Assembly (NCBI RefSeq): GCF_000005505.3
Contig: NC_016132.3
Span: forward strand, 46,204,914 to 46,268,913
DNA from: Brachypodium distachyon
Lineage: Eukaryota; Streptophyta; Magnoliopsida; Poales; Poaceae
DNA length: 64,000 bases
Direction: 5' to 3'
Numbering within the stretch: the stretch's first letter is position 1; each line of letters opens with the position of its first letter. The notes under the pieces were generated by a model. The model searched no databases, was not told the DNA's origin, and worked only from the letters and a program-made list of their open reading frames with translations. The position numbers and the translations under genes are program-made. Positions 48,801-60,800 of this stretch are shown piece after piece.

Positions 48801-49500
48801 TGGGCGGGGCGAGATGCGAGAGAACGAAAGAGAAGAAAAACGATTCGGGAGTTCGGACGGTGGCACAGAGATGTAATTTCTCAGAAGTTGGGACGACGTA
48901 CGAGCCTACCAGCCTATCACGGACGCAACTGCAAATTAAGTAATAGTAAATATAACACCTTTGTTTCTTCGTCTCTTTTCTTCCCATGCGTACTTCTCCA
49001 CAAGAGCATGATTTCCACGGTCTGCCATGATGGCAATAATAGGACCGAGCAAACAAATCTTCTGTATGCATAGTATATATCCTTTGATTTGTGCTTACGC
49101 TTGTATATATCTTCCAACTATAGCATGTTTGCACATCAATTGCTTAATGAATATAACACTTCTAGAAATTTATGTCAAGTATATTTTTACCACATTGGTT
49201 CATATAGAGCTGTCATGGTTTCGAAGCAAAGGAATACAATTTAGTTAGAACTTCTATTAGCTTTTCAGATACATCATAGTTTTCTTCAACGCATTTCCGC
49301 AGCAACGGGAGGGGTATCCTCTAGTATCAATGGAAGTTCAGCCATATACACATAAATTTCAAATGATGTATCAATGAAATATGATATGTTTTGGATTCTA
49401 ACCGTGCATCTATGAATTTTCATTGAGATATCAATGAGGTTTGTTTGAAATTTGATTGTTATGGAACAAAATCAACGAAAACATCAACAAGATATCAATG
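45810..49500. other. Gene-poor stretch with exon-like remnants and a GC-rich patch
   Basis: Minus-strand exon-like pieces with splice sites: WYEALDRRGCTFEPHVLE before a GTAGGA donor (about 47095-47155), and EPLKELRPLIKE between a CAG acceptor and a GTACGT donor (about 47674-47710). They do not join into an open protein that I can see. 48080-48830 is GC-rich with ORFs on both strands, none recognised. The remainder is AT-rich. Confidence 0.3.
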
Positions 49501-49728
49501 ATACATACATCAAATTTCTGAAATTTCATTGACAATCCAAATCTTTGTAATCCAAAATTGCAGTCCATGGTACACCACACCAAATCAATCGAAAACATCA
49601 ATGATATACCAATCATACATACATCAAATTTCTGAAAATTTCATTGACTATCCAAATCTTTGGAATCCAAAATTACAGTTCATGGTACACCACACCAAAT
49701 CAATCGATTTTTCAATGATGTACACATA
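49501..49728. repeat. AT-rich tandem repeat, 114-bp period, two copies
   Basis: ATACATACATCAAATTTCTG starts at 49501 and again at 49615. Both copies continue with ATTTCATTGAC.ATCCAAATC and CATGGTACACCACACCAAAT. Flanking DNA (49320-49860) is full of looser CAATGATATACACATAAATTTCAA variants. Confidence 0.8.
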
Positions 49729-49869
49729 AATTTCAATGAAACAAACATCAATTTCAATGATATTTCAATTAGTTCAATGATATACACATAAATTTCAAAC
49801 TATGTCTCAATGAAACAATGACATGTTCAGATTCTAACCGTACAAATCAATGACACACCAATGATACAT

Positions 49870-51136
49870 ACAACATTTTTCTGCACCAGATCCGGAACAA
49901 CCAAATTAGCAACAATATGCCGAAACAACCAAAAAAATGGATCCTGGCGAGGTCGAGCCTGCCTTTCGCCGACGCTGTAGCTTGTCGAAGAGCAGCAGGG
50001 GGAGCCGGCAGTGCAGAGAGAGAGAGAGAGAGAGAGGGGGGCGGGGGGGGGGCTGGAGGTCAGCTGGGAGGCGGAGAATCCGGGAGGGAGGAGGAGGGCG
50101 GGAGGCGCTGGATCTCGCGTAGGTTGGAGGAGGGGTGGCTGGTCGGCGCCGGATCCGGAGTTGGCGGCCCGCACGGGGGCAGGAGGCGGCGGCGGCAGCC
50201 CGCGCATCAGGAGGCGGCACAGCCCGTGGCCGGGGAGGAAGGCGGGGCGGCACGCAGGGTCCACGGCCTTCTTGCCGAGCCGTGCCGGGCAGGAGGAGAA
50301 TGGGAGGGAGGGAGGGGCAGGTGCTGTCACGTGGAGGTGGGGGAGGAGAGAAGACGCAGTGAGGGAAGAAGAGGGAAGAGGAAGGCGATCTGGATCGGGA
50401 AGGAGGAGACCGAGGAAAATAAACCTGTGTTTCTTGCACGAATCTTGAGGACGCATTGGATGGTGAAAAACGCGCCGGTAGGTAGCCAGCCCGCTAAATC
50501 GCTGCTCTCGAGGAAGAAGATGATATTTGTGTCACTTATGTGTGGGTCGGACATCTCAGTGGGACCCACTCGGGGTCACGTGAGCAATACCTGATTGGCA
50601 AAACACGTCTTAGAGCCTATTGAATGGGATTAGAGAGGATAGAATGCCAACTTCAGAAATTTGGAGGTCGGAGTTTGATTTCGTCATCCTCTATAAAAAC
50701 AAAGTTTATAAAGAAAAAACTTCGTCAAAGCCGTGCCGTCGCCCTTCACGGGTCGACACGCACGAATTCTGGTTTAGCCTTGACGGCCGAAGTTACGAGC
50801 AGGAACTGCACGTACATACATGCACACTCTTGCGTAGCTGTCTCGTCGTGCCCACTGCCCATAAAGAGCCCACATATACACTCTGTAGTTTACCTGTCCG
50901 GCAGGCTACGCCCACAGTTCCCTGGACCCGAAGGCCGATTTCTGCGGTTGGCATTGGCGGTGCTACGCAGTACCGCCGTCAATTACCGGATGAACAAAAC
51001 ATGTTTAACAGACAGATACCCCTAACCTGCAGCGCACACAAGACAGATTACTGATTACATAATCTGAATCACAGTTGCAAAATCACTAGTCAGGCTAGGT
51101 TTACTGTGCACACCAACTGGAGAATAAGTTAGCAGT
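49870..51136. other. GC-rich patch and peroxidase upstream DNA
   Basis: 49900-50470 is GC-rich with long ORFs on both strands and a (GA)n tract followed by a G-run (50011-50050). Base composition explains the ORFs, and no family is recognised. 50600-51136 is ordinary intergenic DNA leading into the peroxidase promoter. Confidence 0.4.
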
Positions 51137-51158
51137 ACTCTCTCTCTCTCTCTCTCTT
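51137..51158 (+). promoter_or_regulatory. CT microsatellite in the peroxidase leader/promoter
   Basis: (CT)n about 235 bp upstream of the peroxidase ATG. Pyrimidine-rich (Y-patch) and CT tracts are common near grass transcription start sites. The exact role is unknown. Confidence 0.4.
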
Positions 51159-51372
51159 CACGGGAGAGCAGTATGACTCGCGTTCGTCCAACTTAGCAAA
51201 CACATGCTCTCGATCGGCCTCCACTGCTTGTCCAGATACCTACAAACAACGCCCTCCTTTCTCCCTCACTTGTCTCGCTCGCCCACGCTGCCTAGCTGCT
51301 GCCGCGCCACCGCTACGGGCTAGGAGATAATAAGCCAAGCTAAGCTAACCCTCTTCTTCGCCCACCACGACA

Positions 51373-54300
51373 ATGGATTCCTCCACTGGGATCCGCTTTG
51401 TCTTGCTCCTCGTCGTGTCCCTCGGCGGCAATGGCATGCGCGCTTGCCGCGCTCGGGAGGCGCCCTTGCCATTGCCATTGCCGTCGGCCGCTCCCGCTAC
51501 TACTGCAGGAAGCAGCAGGAGGGCGCCGGAGCGGCACGGGCTGTCGCTGGACTTCTACGCCAAGACGTGCCCCGCGGTCGACCAGATCGTCGCCAACGTC
51601 ACCGCCGCGCGGTTCCGCGATCACCCGGCCGCAGGCCCCGCCGTGCTCCGCCTCTTCCACCACGACTGCTTCGTGGAAGTACGTAAGCAAATTAGTCAAT
51701 CTTAGCACGCACGCACATTGCACGATTCTGTTACCTGCACCCACAATCTCGGTCACTTTCTTAACGAACGGTCAATTTTTCCTTTCCGTGGCATGCACAT
51801 TGTTGGTAGTTGGTACCGATGTCTGATCGAACCGAACGAACGTACAGGGGTGCGACGCGTCCATACTGATCGCGCCGACGGCGGCCAAGGCCGGCGACGC
51901 GGCGGCACGGGCGCCGAAGGTGGAGAGGGACATGGAGGAGAACAAGAACCTGCCGCAGTACGGGTTCGACACGGTGGAGATGGCCAAGGCCGCCGTGGAG
52001 AGCAAGTGCCCCGGCGTCGTCACCTGCGCCGACGTCCTCGCCCTCGCCGCACGAGACTTCGTGCAACTGGTACGCTACGCATGCCTGTACCGGTTAACCG
52101 CTCCCGCCATTATATCTCCTTCTTTTTTTCTCGGAAAAAGGCTGTTCCATTCATGCGACAATGCGCGCGCGGGGCAAGCCTGACCGACCACAAAGCCATT
52201 GTTCAAGTACAGTGCGACTCCTATTACGCAACGCAACCCAGCCAGCAGACTGGCAATTAACGACGGGTTTCAGCGTGCGTAAATAGGAAAAAGCGATGCG
52301 AGTACGCGGCATTGCAAGTTTTGCAACTCCCAAGTCCCAACCGCCCCAAAGGAGGACCAGAGCGAGACTTGACCGGGGCAAAAAGTTTATCTGCTTTGCT
52401 TTTAACTTTTGCATGGGGATAAAGGCGCGCGCACCCGGTCCGGCCGCCATGCCCGCCCGTGCCGATGGGCGGCATGTGACGCCGTGCGAACGGCGTCAGG
52501 AGCAAGGCGCATGCTCAGATTACCATGCGTAGCTTAGCCAAGTGCAACAGGATTATCTTTGCCAAGTACGGGCCGAGCCGGTAAAACAAATGAGACCTGC
52601 TCTGTTTTTTTGTTTCCCCCGTGCTGGTGTAAGTGAGAGTAGGTTCTGGATTACGGAGTCACTCGGCTTCAAAAGGAAAAAAAAGAACCTTGCAAATCAG
52701 AATGATCGAGTGGATTGTTTGGGTGATGGGCCCGTTCTAGCTAGGTAGATAAAGCCGATAGCTTGGAGATTCGGTAGTCTCTTGGATCTTATCGTCACAG
52801 GACAGCAAATTAAGATAGGCTCGAATCGTGTCAAAACCAACAGATTTGGTGCTAGCGATAGATATAGGTGCACACTGATTTTCTCCGTCTGTCCCTGACA
52901 TCCGTCGCTGCTTGTAAGCTAGCTAACCGAACACAGCAAGCTGTCTTGAGTAGCTAGGCGCCTCTGAGGCTCTCTGAGCAAGTCAATTGTCCCGTTCTTC
53001 TTCCATGGTTCTTTTTCTCTCCCACTATCATAAATCAAGCGTGATGCCTTGGCTCTTGCATTGTCGTGTACTCGTGTAGCAGGGCCCTCTTCTTTTCTGG
53101 ACCAGTATTGCGTAGGCCAAAAACTCACAACTCGAAAGGTAGTAATAAATCATAACGCATCGGCTCATCATTTTTCTCGAGCGTAACGTACATATTCCTA
53201 GGAAACAATTTGTGTGCTGGCATGACCAACTTATGTAATATTCATCTTTCCATGAATATGTCAATTATCAAGATGTTGGTAGGCCAGCTAAAAAAAGATG
53301 TTGGTAGGCCAGAAGTTGCAGCGATGTTTCAGCAGGCCCACAGACACTAGGCCGCGTGTGGCTTTAGGCTTGGATAAGAAAAGCCCATCTACGTTAGGTC
53401 AGTCCTGCCTAAAGTCCATGCTATATATGTGGGGTACAAATTGGTGGAAAATACTCCCTCCATTTCACAAAGAATGTCATGCACACATTTCAAAATTTTA
53501 CTTTGACCAACAATTAGACTAATGATTTAAGACTTATGTGTTACAAAAATTATATCATTAGATTCGTATTTTAAAAACCTTTCCAACGATATAAAATTTG
53601 TAACATATAATCTACATACAATTGGTCTAATCGTTGATCAAAGTTCGACCTCGAAAAGCGTTGGCGCCACTCTTTGTGAAATGGAGGGAGTATCTCATGC
53701 AGAAAAAAAAAAGTTTCTTACTAGCAGTGATAACGAATTCTTTTGCCAGTTAAATGACCCAGGATCATGGTTTGCTTTAGGCTTGGATAAGAAAAGCCCA
53801 TCTACGTTAGGTCAGTCCTACCTAAAGTCCATGCTATATATGTGGGCTACAAATTGGTGAAAAGTATCTCATACAGAAAAAAAAAAGTTCTTACTAGTAG
53901 TGATAACGAATTCTTTTGCCAGTTAAATGACCCAGGATCATGGTTTGCTTCATGCAGGCAGGTGGGCCCTACTACGCGGTGAAGAAGGGTCGGAAAGACA
54001 GCAAGGTGTCCCTGGCGGGCAAGGTGCGCGGCAGCCTCCCACGCGCCAACTCGACCGTGGACGATCTCCTCCGCGTGTTCGCCTCCAAGGGCCTGGGCCT
54101 GAACGACCTGGTGGCGCTCTCCGGCGCGCACACCATCGGCTTCGCGCACTGCGCCCACTTCCTGGGCCGCCTCTACGACTTCCGCGGCACGCGGCAGCCG
54201 GACCCGCTCATGGACGCCCGCCTCGTGAAGGCGCTGCGCATGGCGTGCCCTTCCACCGGCGGCAGCGCCCGCGTCGTGGTGCCCTTCGACGTGAGCACCC

Positions 54301-54533
54301 CGTTCCAGTTCGACCACGCCTACTACGCTAACCTGCAGGCCAGGCTGGGCCTCCTGGGCTCCGACCAGGCGCTCTTCCTGGACCCGCGCACCAGGCCCAT
54401 CGTGCAGAGCCTCGGCGCCGACAGGGCCCGCTTCTTCCAGGCCTTTGTTGCCAGCATGGACAGGATGGGCTCCATCCGCGTCAAGAAAGGCAGGAAGGGG
54501 GAGGTCAGGAGGATCTGCAGCCAGCATCTGTAG
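51373..54533 (+). CDS. Class III secretory peroxidase, 3 exons, complete
   Basis: A haem peroxidase of the secretory pathway that oxidises phenolics with H2O2 in the wall or vacuole. Exons: 51373-51678, 51848-52069, 53958-54533, joining to 367 aa. Signal peptide: residues 1 to about 27 (RFVLLLVVSLGG core). Then a Pro/Ala linker and the mature start LSLDFYAKTCPAVDQI. Distal site: Arg93 and His97 in VLRLFHHDCFVEGCDAS. Proximal His about 234 in LVALSGAHTIGFAHC. The eight disulfide cysteines are present (KTC, HDC, GCD, SKC, VTC, AHC, MAC, RIC). Intron positions match the classical first and second peroxidase introns; the third is absent. Intron 2 (1.9 kb) contains a MITE and a tandem duplication reaching the splice acceptor. 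The leader is CT-rich. No defect was seen. Confidence 0.95.
53361..53946. repeat. Tandem duplication in peroxidase intron 2, one copy holding a MITE
   Basis: Unit 1 (53361-53773, 413 bp) and unit 2 (53774-53946, 173 bp) are nearly identical: GCTTTAGGCTTGGATAAG ... CATCTACGTTAGGTCAGTCC ... GATAACGAATTCTTTTGCC ... CAGGATCATGGTTT. The difference in length is essentially the Stowaway element plus its TA. Unit 2 ends 11 bp before exon 3. Confidence 0.9.
53454..53690. mobile_element. Stowaway MITE, 237 bp, in peroxidase intron 2
   Basis: Termini CTCCCTCCATTTCACAAAGA and TCTTTGTGAAATGGAGGGAG are perfect inverted repeats flanked by TA (53452-53453, 53691-53692). The interior is AT-rich and similar to the copy at 58830. 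Confidence 0.95.
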
Positions 54534-56720
54534 CCTAGCTAATGGAGTGCCTAATTAGATGATCTCTCGTTCGATCCCTTCGCTTTCATGGTCTACACGA
54601 GAAAAGATAAGCTTACGGCACGGTTACACGCGGATGGGGCTTGTTCAGAGTCCAGTAGAGCTATCTTTTGTCGTGTATGCCGGCCATTGTAGAGAGTTTG
54701 TGCTAGCTAGTGCAGGAAATGTACGTGTGCAGGTTTGTGTGTGCGTTAATCTAACGTACGGGCGTGCCAGTTTGTAAACGCACGTCCCGTATGTTGGTGT
54801 TCGTGGCTTCCTATTTGTTTGGTTGGATTGGATTTGGATTGCAGGAGCAGATGTGAAATGATATCTGAAGATGTTTATTTTTGCTTGAAATTCTTAATGA
54901 CAATTTGACAAGACATGCGGTCTGTTCTGGAAGAAATGCTCAATGACCATTGGCACGTGCAAGCTGAAGCAACGAAAACTACTTTCCTGGCAGCAGTCAA
55001 ATGCCCACGCAACATTTTTCTCCCATCGGTCGTCCAAAAAGAAGGCAACCATGGATCCCACCAATGGTCGCCGGACAACTGAAGATGATGGCCCAAGGGC
55101 CAAGGGAGCAGTAAATGGAAAAGCTGCCCGGGGAGCAAAGCAATGGACGTCTCTGTCCAAGACAGGAAGCCTAGAGATAGAGAGAGGGGGAGTATGTCAA
55201 GTCGCGTCACCAGATCCTACGTTTTGTCCCCACGAGCACGTCGATCCACATCCGCTCTGCTGTGTTGTGTTGACGACAAAGACAGAACCTTGTTCCATCC
55301 ATCCATCCATGTTGACTGTATGTAGAGAGAGAGGTAGAGAGTCAAAGCTGAGGAAAGAAGGCGTCCGGTTGGTCTGCCGACGTCTCGACGGAAGGACGGT
55401 CCTGCCCTGTACTATGTAGGTTCTCTCCTGCGCTGGCTAGGGGAAAGGAGAGGAAGGGGGCCCTGGGTTTCTTCCTGCTGCACCTGCACGGGAGAGGGCT
55501 GCCTACACGTAACGTATGTCGCCTACACCTGCTACAGTTGCACGAGTATGGTGGTGGTGCCTGTGCTGCCTAGCCCTAGCAGATGGATGGAACGAGCAGA
55601 TCGAAAGAACCAATGCAGATGGTCGTTTTGAGAGACTGGCCCTGGCCGGCTGGCCTCTGCACCGCGCAGTGCTGATCGTCTCCAGTTCGATCACTCCGCG
55701 CTCGTGTGCCTCGCTAGCTGGATTCTTTTTCGTCGTCAGGTCTGCAAGTTTAAGCTGTCCATTTGTTTCAATGTTTTATGCATGTGCATGACAGCATGAG
55801 TTGCTATTACCGTCAAACACAACCACCCCTACCCTACTCTTGTCTGTGCGGTTCTCAAGGAACAGCTACTTGTCCGCCACTGGTTGAACATGAATTTTGA
55901 CCACCAATATTGAGTCTTTTATTTTTAAAACTTAGAAAATGGACAGCTTAAATAAAAATCTCACCGTAGTTTACAATAATTGCATACATGTAGTTATTAT
56001 AAGGATGTGGTATCCCACGCGCCTAACTTTTAAGCAAAAGGTTTAGATTTCAGTTGACGTATCAGAGTCTTTGGATTAAGATGTGAACGTCATCCTCATT
56101 CTTAATTATCCCACGTGTTGTCGTTGTATTAAGATCGGGCAGCCAAGCACATTGACTGATCTCTAACTAAAACACAGACGAATTCTCGATAGCAAAACCA
56201 TTGTCATAATTAGATACTTAATAGTTTCCAGTTTACCGTAGAAAAGATTTGATTTGTAGTCTGTCAAACGCTTACCCTTTTCTTTGTGCTAGACTTATGG
56301 TTAAAAGTTTACCGCCTAGGAAGAAGTTGGATTGTGTTCAAAATCCTACGATATTTGAGCATAGAAAACTAAATACGTCATTTGTTCCCAGGGGCATTTC
56401 TAGGGGAGCATTTTGAGAATTACACGGAGCGATGACCCTTGTACAATACTTCGTCTAATGTTGATTACAAACCCCAGAAATAGTTTGCTCACCTGAAGAT
56501 TACTAAACAAAATAGTGGAGATTTACGGAGTAAGGCCCGATTTGAAACAAAGAATTTGCAAAGAAAAATTGGGGTTTCCTATAAAAAGTTGACTTCTGAT
56601 TCAGTACATCCCCCTCCTCTTACGAAAACACAAGGCCGGTGCAGATCATTCTGTACACCTTCATAAAAGAGGACACCATGGGCATTCAACAATATCTTCT
56701 TCTCCTCTCCGCCTGGCTCC
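54534..56720. other. Peroxidase 3' flank and intergenic DNA
   Basis: 54534 to about 54850 is presumably the 3' UTR. 55010-55420 and 55500-55790 contain ORFs without recognisable domains, plus short GATAGAGAGAG and CATC microsatellites. Nothing else is supported. Confidence 0.4.
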
Positions 56721-57256
56721 AAACAACACTTGGTGTTTTCGATTTTGCCTCAGATTGCACCGTTGGATCCTCACAAAAATTCACGTGATAGTAGTAGACA
56801 CAATTCCACACGATCCCACCGAAGGGATCGGTGAAACATTTCTTGAGCCAGAGGGAAACATGCGAAAAGTTGTATGTTCGTGCTGTCCCGCACGGGCGCG
56901 AGAAATCTAAACAACACCCGATGTGTTTTGAAGTTTTCCGGAGATTCCACCATTGGATCGCGATGAAATTTCATATTGTAGTAGTAGACAAAATTCCGCA
57001 CAATTCCGCCGAAGGAATACATGAGGACAAGTCGGATGTTCGTGCTGTCCCCACGGGTCGCGTGAAATCCAAACAACACTAGATGTTTTGAAGTTTCTGG
57101 AAATTTCACCGTTGGATCTCAATGAAATTTCGCATTGTGGTATAGAAAAATTCCACACAATTCCACTGAACGGATCGTCAAAACATTGTAAGAATCAGCA
57201 GGAAACATGTGAACATCGTGCTATCACGCCACATGAAATCCGAACTAACACCAGTC
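56721..57256. repeat. Imperfect tandem repeat, about 150-190 bp unit, about three copies
   Basis: The anchor CGTTGGATC/CATTGGATC recurs at 56761, 56951 and 57110. Each unit carries TGAAATTTC, TAGTAGACA.AATTCC.CA, GGATCG or equivalent, GTTCGTGCTGTCCC and AAATC.AAACAACAC..GATGTTTTGAAGTTT. The periods are 190, 159 and about 147 bp, so units differ by internal deletions. Confidence 0.8.
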
Positions 57257-57867
57257 TAAATCTGCCACTTACAACAAAATATGACAGAGTGCATGCGCGA
57301 CTACAAACTAAACATTTCTTCGTGTATGCGCAGTAACTGTACTGGTTTGCTATAGTCTTTTTATGTCATGTTTCTGTACACACCATGATGGCTGGCTATG
57401 CATATGTTGTGCTAGACCTAGACCTACCTGGAGTCCGATGCCACATTTAATCCTCTTTTTTTTGCGAGAAATGCCACATTTAATCCAGGAACAGTAGGTT
57501 TGATCGTACGTACAGAACCAAAAAGAACTTTGGCTGGGTGCATATATAGTGCCAAAGGAGGCATAGCGGTACTACATTGATCAGCCCAATATTGCGAACT
57601 CTATTTTATTGATCGAAAACTCCGAGTACTAACATGCATATTAACCAGCCCATCCAACACGGCGATCACTGAGAGAAAGGATGAACGATTAAGCTATGGA
57701 TCATCCAGACGTTCTAATACACGATGGAGTAATTAATTAGCAGACACGTACGATAGATTAAGCTAGCTAGATTGAGATAAACATAAATCCTAGATGGAGC
57801 AATCAGTGCGATCGATGAGGAGATCAACGCGCGGCCGGCCGGGCTGCACTGCACACGGTCAATTTGC

Positions 57868-60800
57868 TTATATCAGCACGCAATAGTAGATGTCACCGTG
57901 CTGGAGCGGCTCGACGGTCAGTCCCAACGACGCGTCGACGGCCAAGGGTTCGAAGCGCCCGCTCCTGAAACGGGCAAGGACGGCCCCCTCGCCGAAGTAG
58001 GTCTTGACGTGCAGGTGCCCGGCCGGGACGTTGCACACGGCGTTGGTGCCCGCGATGCACACCACCGCGGCGCCCCTCGGGACAACGCCCGTCCCCGCGA
58101 ACCCAACATCCGCTGCTTCTGCTTCTCCTTCTGCATGGATGCGTAGATAGAGAGACGGTAAAAAAACAAAAAAAACGGCAAGTGGTATTAACTGCGTGCA
58201 TGTATGCGCAGCAGAGAAGTTATTGTGGCCCGTGACCGTGACTTGAGAAATGCAAAGACGACTACGAGGAAATCCAAGCGAGCTGGCCGAGTGACAGTCG
58301 TGGACTGCCATGCGCACGGTCGCTCTAGGTAAAAACGCCCTCTGTAGACTCTAGTGGGAAAGGAACTTTAAAGCTACAGCGTGTTTGCTTGGAGGCCGCG
58401 ACATCGAGCAGGAGAAAATTTTGACCACAATCGCCTCAATCATTTTCACCAACGTACACGCGCGGAGTACTCCTATACGCAGGCGTGTAAATTAATTGCA
58501 CGCATCCCCTAGTATATACGTACGTACAGTATACCCTTTCTTCTCTTCAGAGAAGTTACTTGACAAGACCATACAAAAGAGGCACAATTTATGAGTTGTG
58601 ACTTGTGACCAGGACCTAAAGTTAGTAGCCCAAGTTACCGCCCTTCGTTCAAACGGGCTCCCTTTCGATTTTGTTTTCATGACTAGATTTCCTCTAATCT
58701 GTCAGCAGCAGATAAATTCTGGTCTTTTCACACGTGCACTTAATTTCTACCGAAACTAATATAGCTGCTACCGCAAGTGTGCTTGACGTAATCTCACACC
58801 ATCACTTATTACTAAGCGGCAAGCATGTACTCCCTCCATTTCATAAAGGTTGGCGTATTTCGTTTCGTTAAGACAAACCTTTGACCAAGAATTACTCTAT
58901 TTATATGTAAGTTATATGATACCAAACCACGATCATTAGCAAGAACTTTTAAAAACGAATCCATTACTATAAATTTCATGTATGAAAAAACACATATCAA
59001 TAGAGTTTTCATGAATCAAAACCTTGTCTTAACGAAACAAAATACGCCAACCTTTATGAAACGAAGGGAGTACTGTATATTTGTGCTTCCGAAGTCCCAT
59101 TTTTCATTTAGGAATCTTATCGAATCTCAAGCTTCCATTCCCCAACTCTCTGGTCCTATCATGAACATATGGAAATAGCTCCATGCATGGAAGCATATGG
59201 GTTCATTACTTGCTACTAGCATGAATGTAGATATAATGATGTGATGTTTTTGTCACCGCAAAATAGTTCTTATATTTGTAACATCCCATCATGAAAACCT
59301 ACTCTTTATTTTTTGTTCATGCACTACAGTTCACAATTTTTTTGGTATTGCTTAAAGCTGTGCGCGCTTTACAAGCTGACCAAAAATCCCCATTTTTAGC
59401 AATGCATGGAAAAGTCATGCATATGAATGAACAGTTTGTGGTGACAAGATTTGTGTGCGCATGCATAAGAGAGTTTAGATGGTTCAACCTTGTCTCGTTG
59501 CCATGCCCATGCATCGATCCCTAGAGTCAGAAAAACGATTGGAGGCCTATAACACAACACCAAGCAAGGAAACAAACAAATATGTGACGTCTATGCGAAG
59601 ATCTAAACAATGGCAATGGGCAAGCTAGTATCCAAACGGAGCTGAAATGGAGGCACAACACTACAAAAGAGAGAAATGCACTCCCAGATGTGACGACACT
59701 TATAATCCGTAAAAGAAATGAACATACGTTGGCATATGATACGAATGAAGCGAAGGGAAAAAAAAATGAACACATATAAATGGTGCTCGATCCAGGATAA
59801 ATCAACACATCAGATAGAAGTACCTTGCAAGTGACTGTAGGTGACCGCTTCAGAAGTAGCAGCAGTCGTCGTCGCAAATAAATTGCTCAGCCCAGCAGCG
59901 GCAGCGGCCGCACTTGCAACGGTGACGGCGCCGGTCTCCGGCGAAGAAGCCGGAAGAGGCAAGACAGCAGTCGGCGCAGAGGTAGTAGCAGCATTTACGG
60001 CCGGCGGCGAGCTGAGGCCAAAGCCGTAATGGAGCAGTCCAAGCTTCGTGGCGTCCTCGTGTGCCACGTCCGTGGCAACAGCCGAGGCGTTGAACGTCTC
60101 ACTGCTCTTGCCGAGGCCGAGCTGATCGGCACCGCTGGGCCAGTGCTGGCCAAGCCCGCCGGCGCCGATCCATGCGCCGCTCCTGGTGGGCCCTGCCGCC
60201 AGCTCGTTGCAAAGGCCCAAGAGCATGCCCGCCGGTGATGCCGGCGCCGGCGCAGGCTGCTGCACTGGGGCGTGCATGTACTGCGCGCCGAGGATGGCGG
60301 CGAGCTCGCCCGCCGACAGGCAGTGCCCTTGCGGGTACTGCAGGAAGATCGGCTCGACGTCCGTGGCCGTGGGCACGAACTCCTCCAACGCTGCTGTCGC
60401 AGCTGGAGCCGACACCGTGGCAGGCTGCAGGCCCAGGCCCAGCGGCTGGTAGTGCATCTGCTGGTGACAAGCGGCGGCGAGCGGCGAGAGCAGGTCCATG
60501 GCCGCCGTGGTCGGCTTGACCGGCTTGCTGGATCCGGAGGAGCGGTCGGAGGAGGATGAAGAGGAAGACGTTGGCGCCATCATCGTAGGCGAGACGTGCG
60601 GCGCCTGCAACTGCTGCTGTTTGGGCTGGGGCGTCGTGTACGGCGACGCCGCGGCGTGCTGGCGCGCGGCCGGTGCGCATGCCCTGGCGGGTGCCGCGCC
60701 GGCGCGGGAGGCGGCCCCGGAACCTGCGGCGCGTAGCAGCTTGTTCTTGGAGCGGGACTTGCGGTTCTGGAACCAGTAGAAGACGTTGGCGTCGCCGACG

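Noticed and set aside
48442..49134. 230-aa and 197-aa overlapping ORFs in the GC-rich patch at 48-49 kb
   Set aside because: Low-complexity Arg/Gly/Pro composition on both strands, no domains, no splice logic.
50011..50050. (GA)n followed by a G-run as a possible CRISPR-like or structured array
   Set aside because: Simple microsatellite; no spacers or repeats of CRISPR type, and the genome is a plant.
49827..50594. Overlapping 209-225 aa ORFs around the (GA)n tract
   Set aside because: Explained by GC-rich low-complexity DNA; the frames translate the microsatellite itself.
53847..54527. 226-aa minus-strand ORF opposite peroxidase exon 3
   Set aside because: An antisense shadow of the conserved peroxidase exon; no independent start context or homology.
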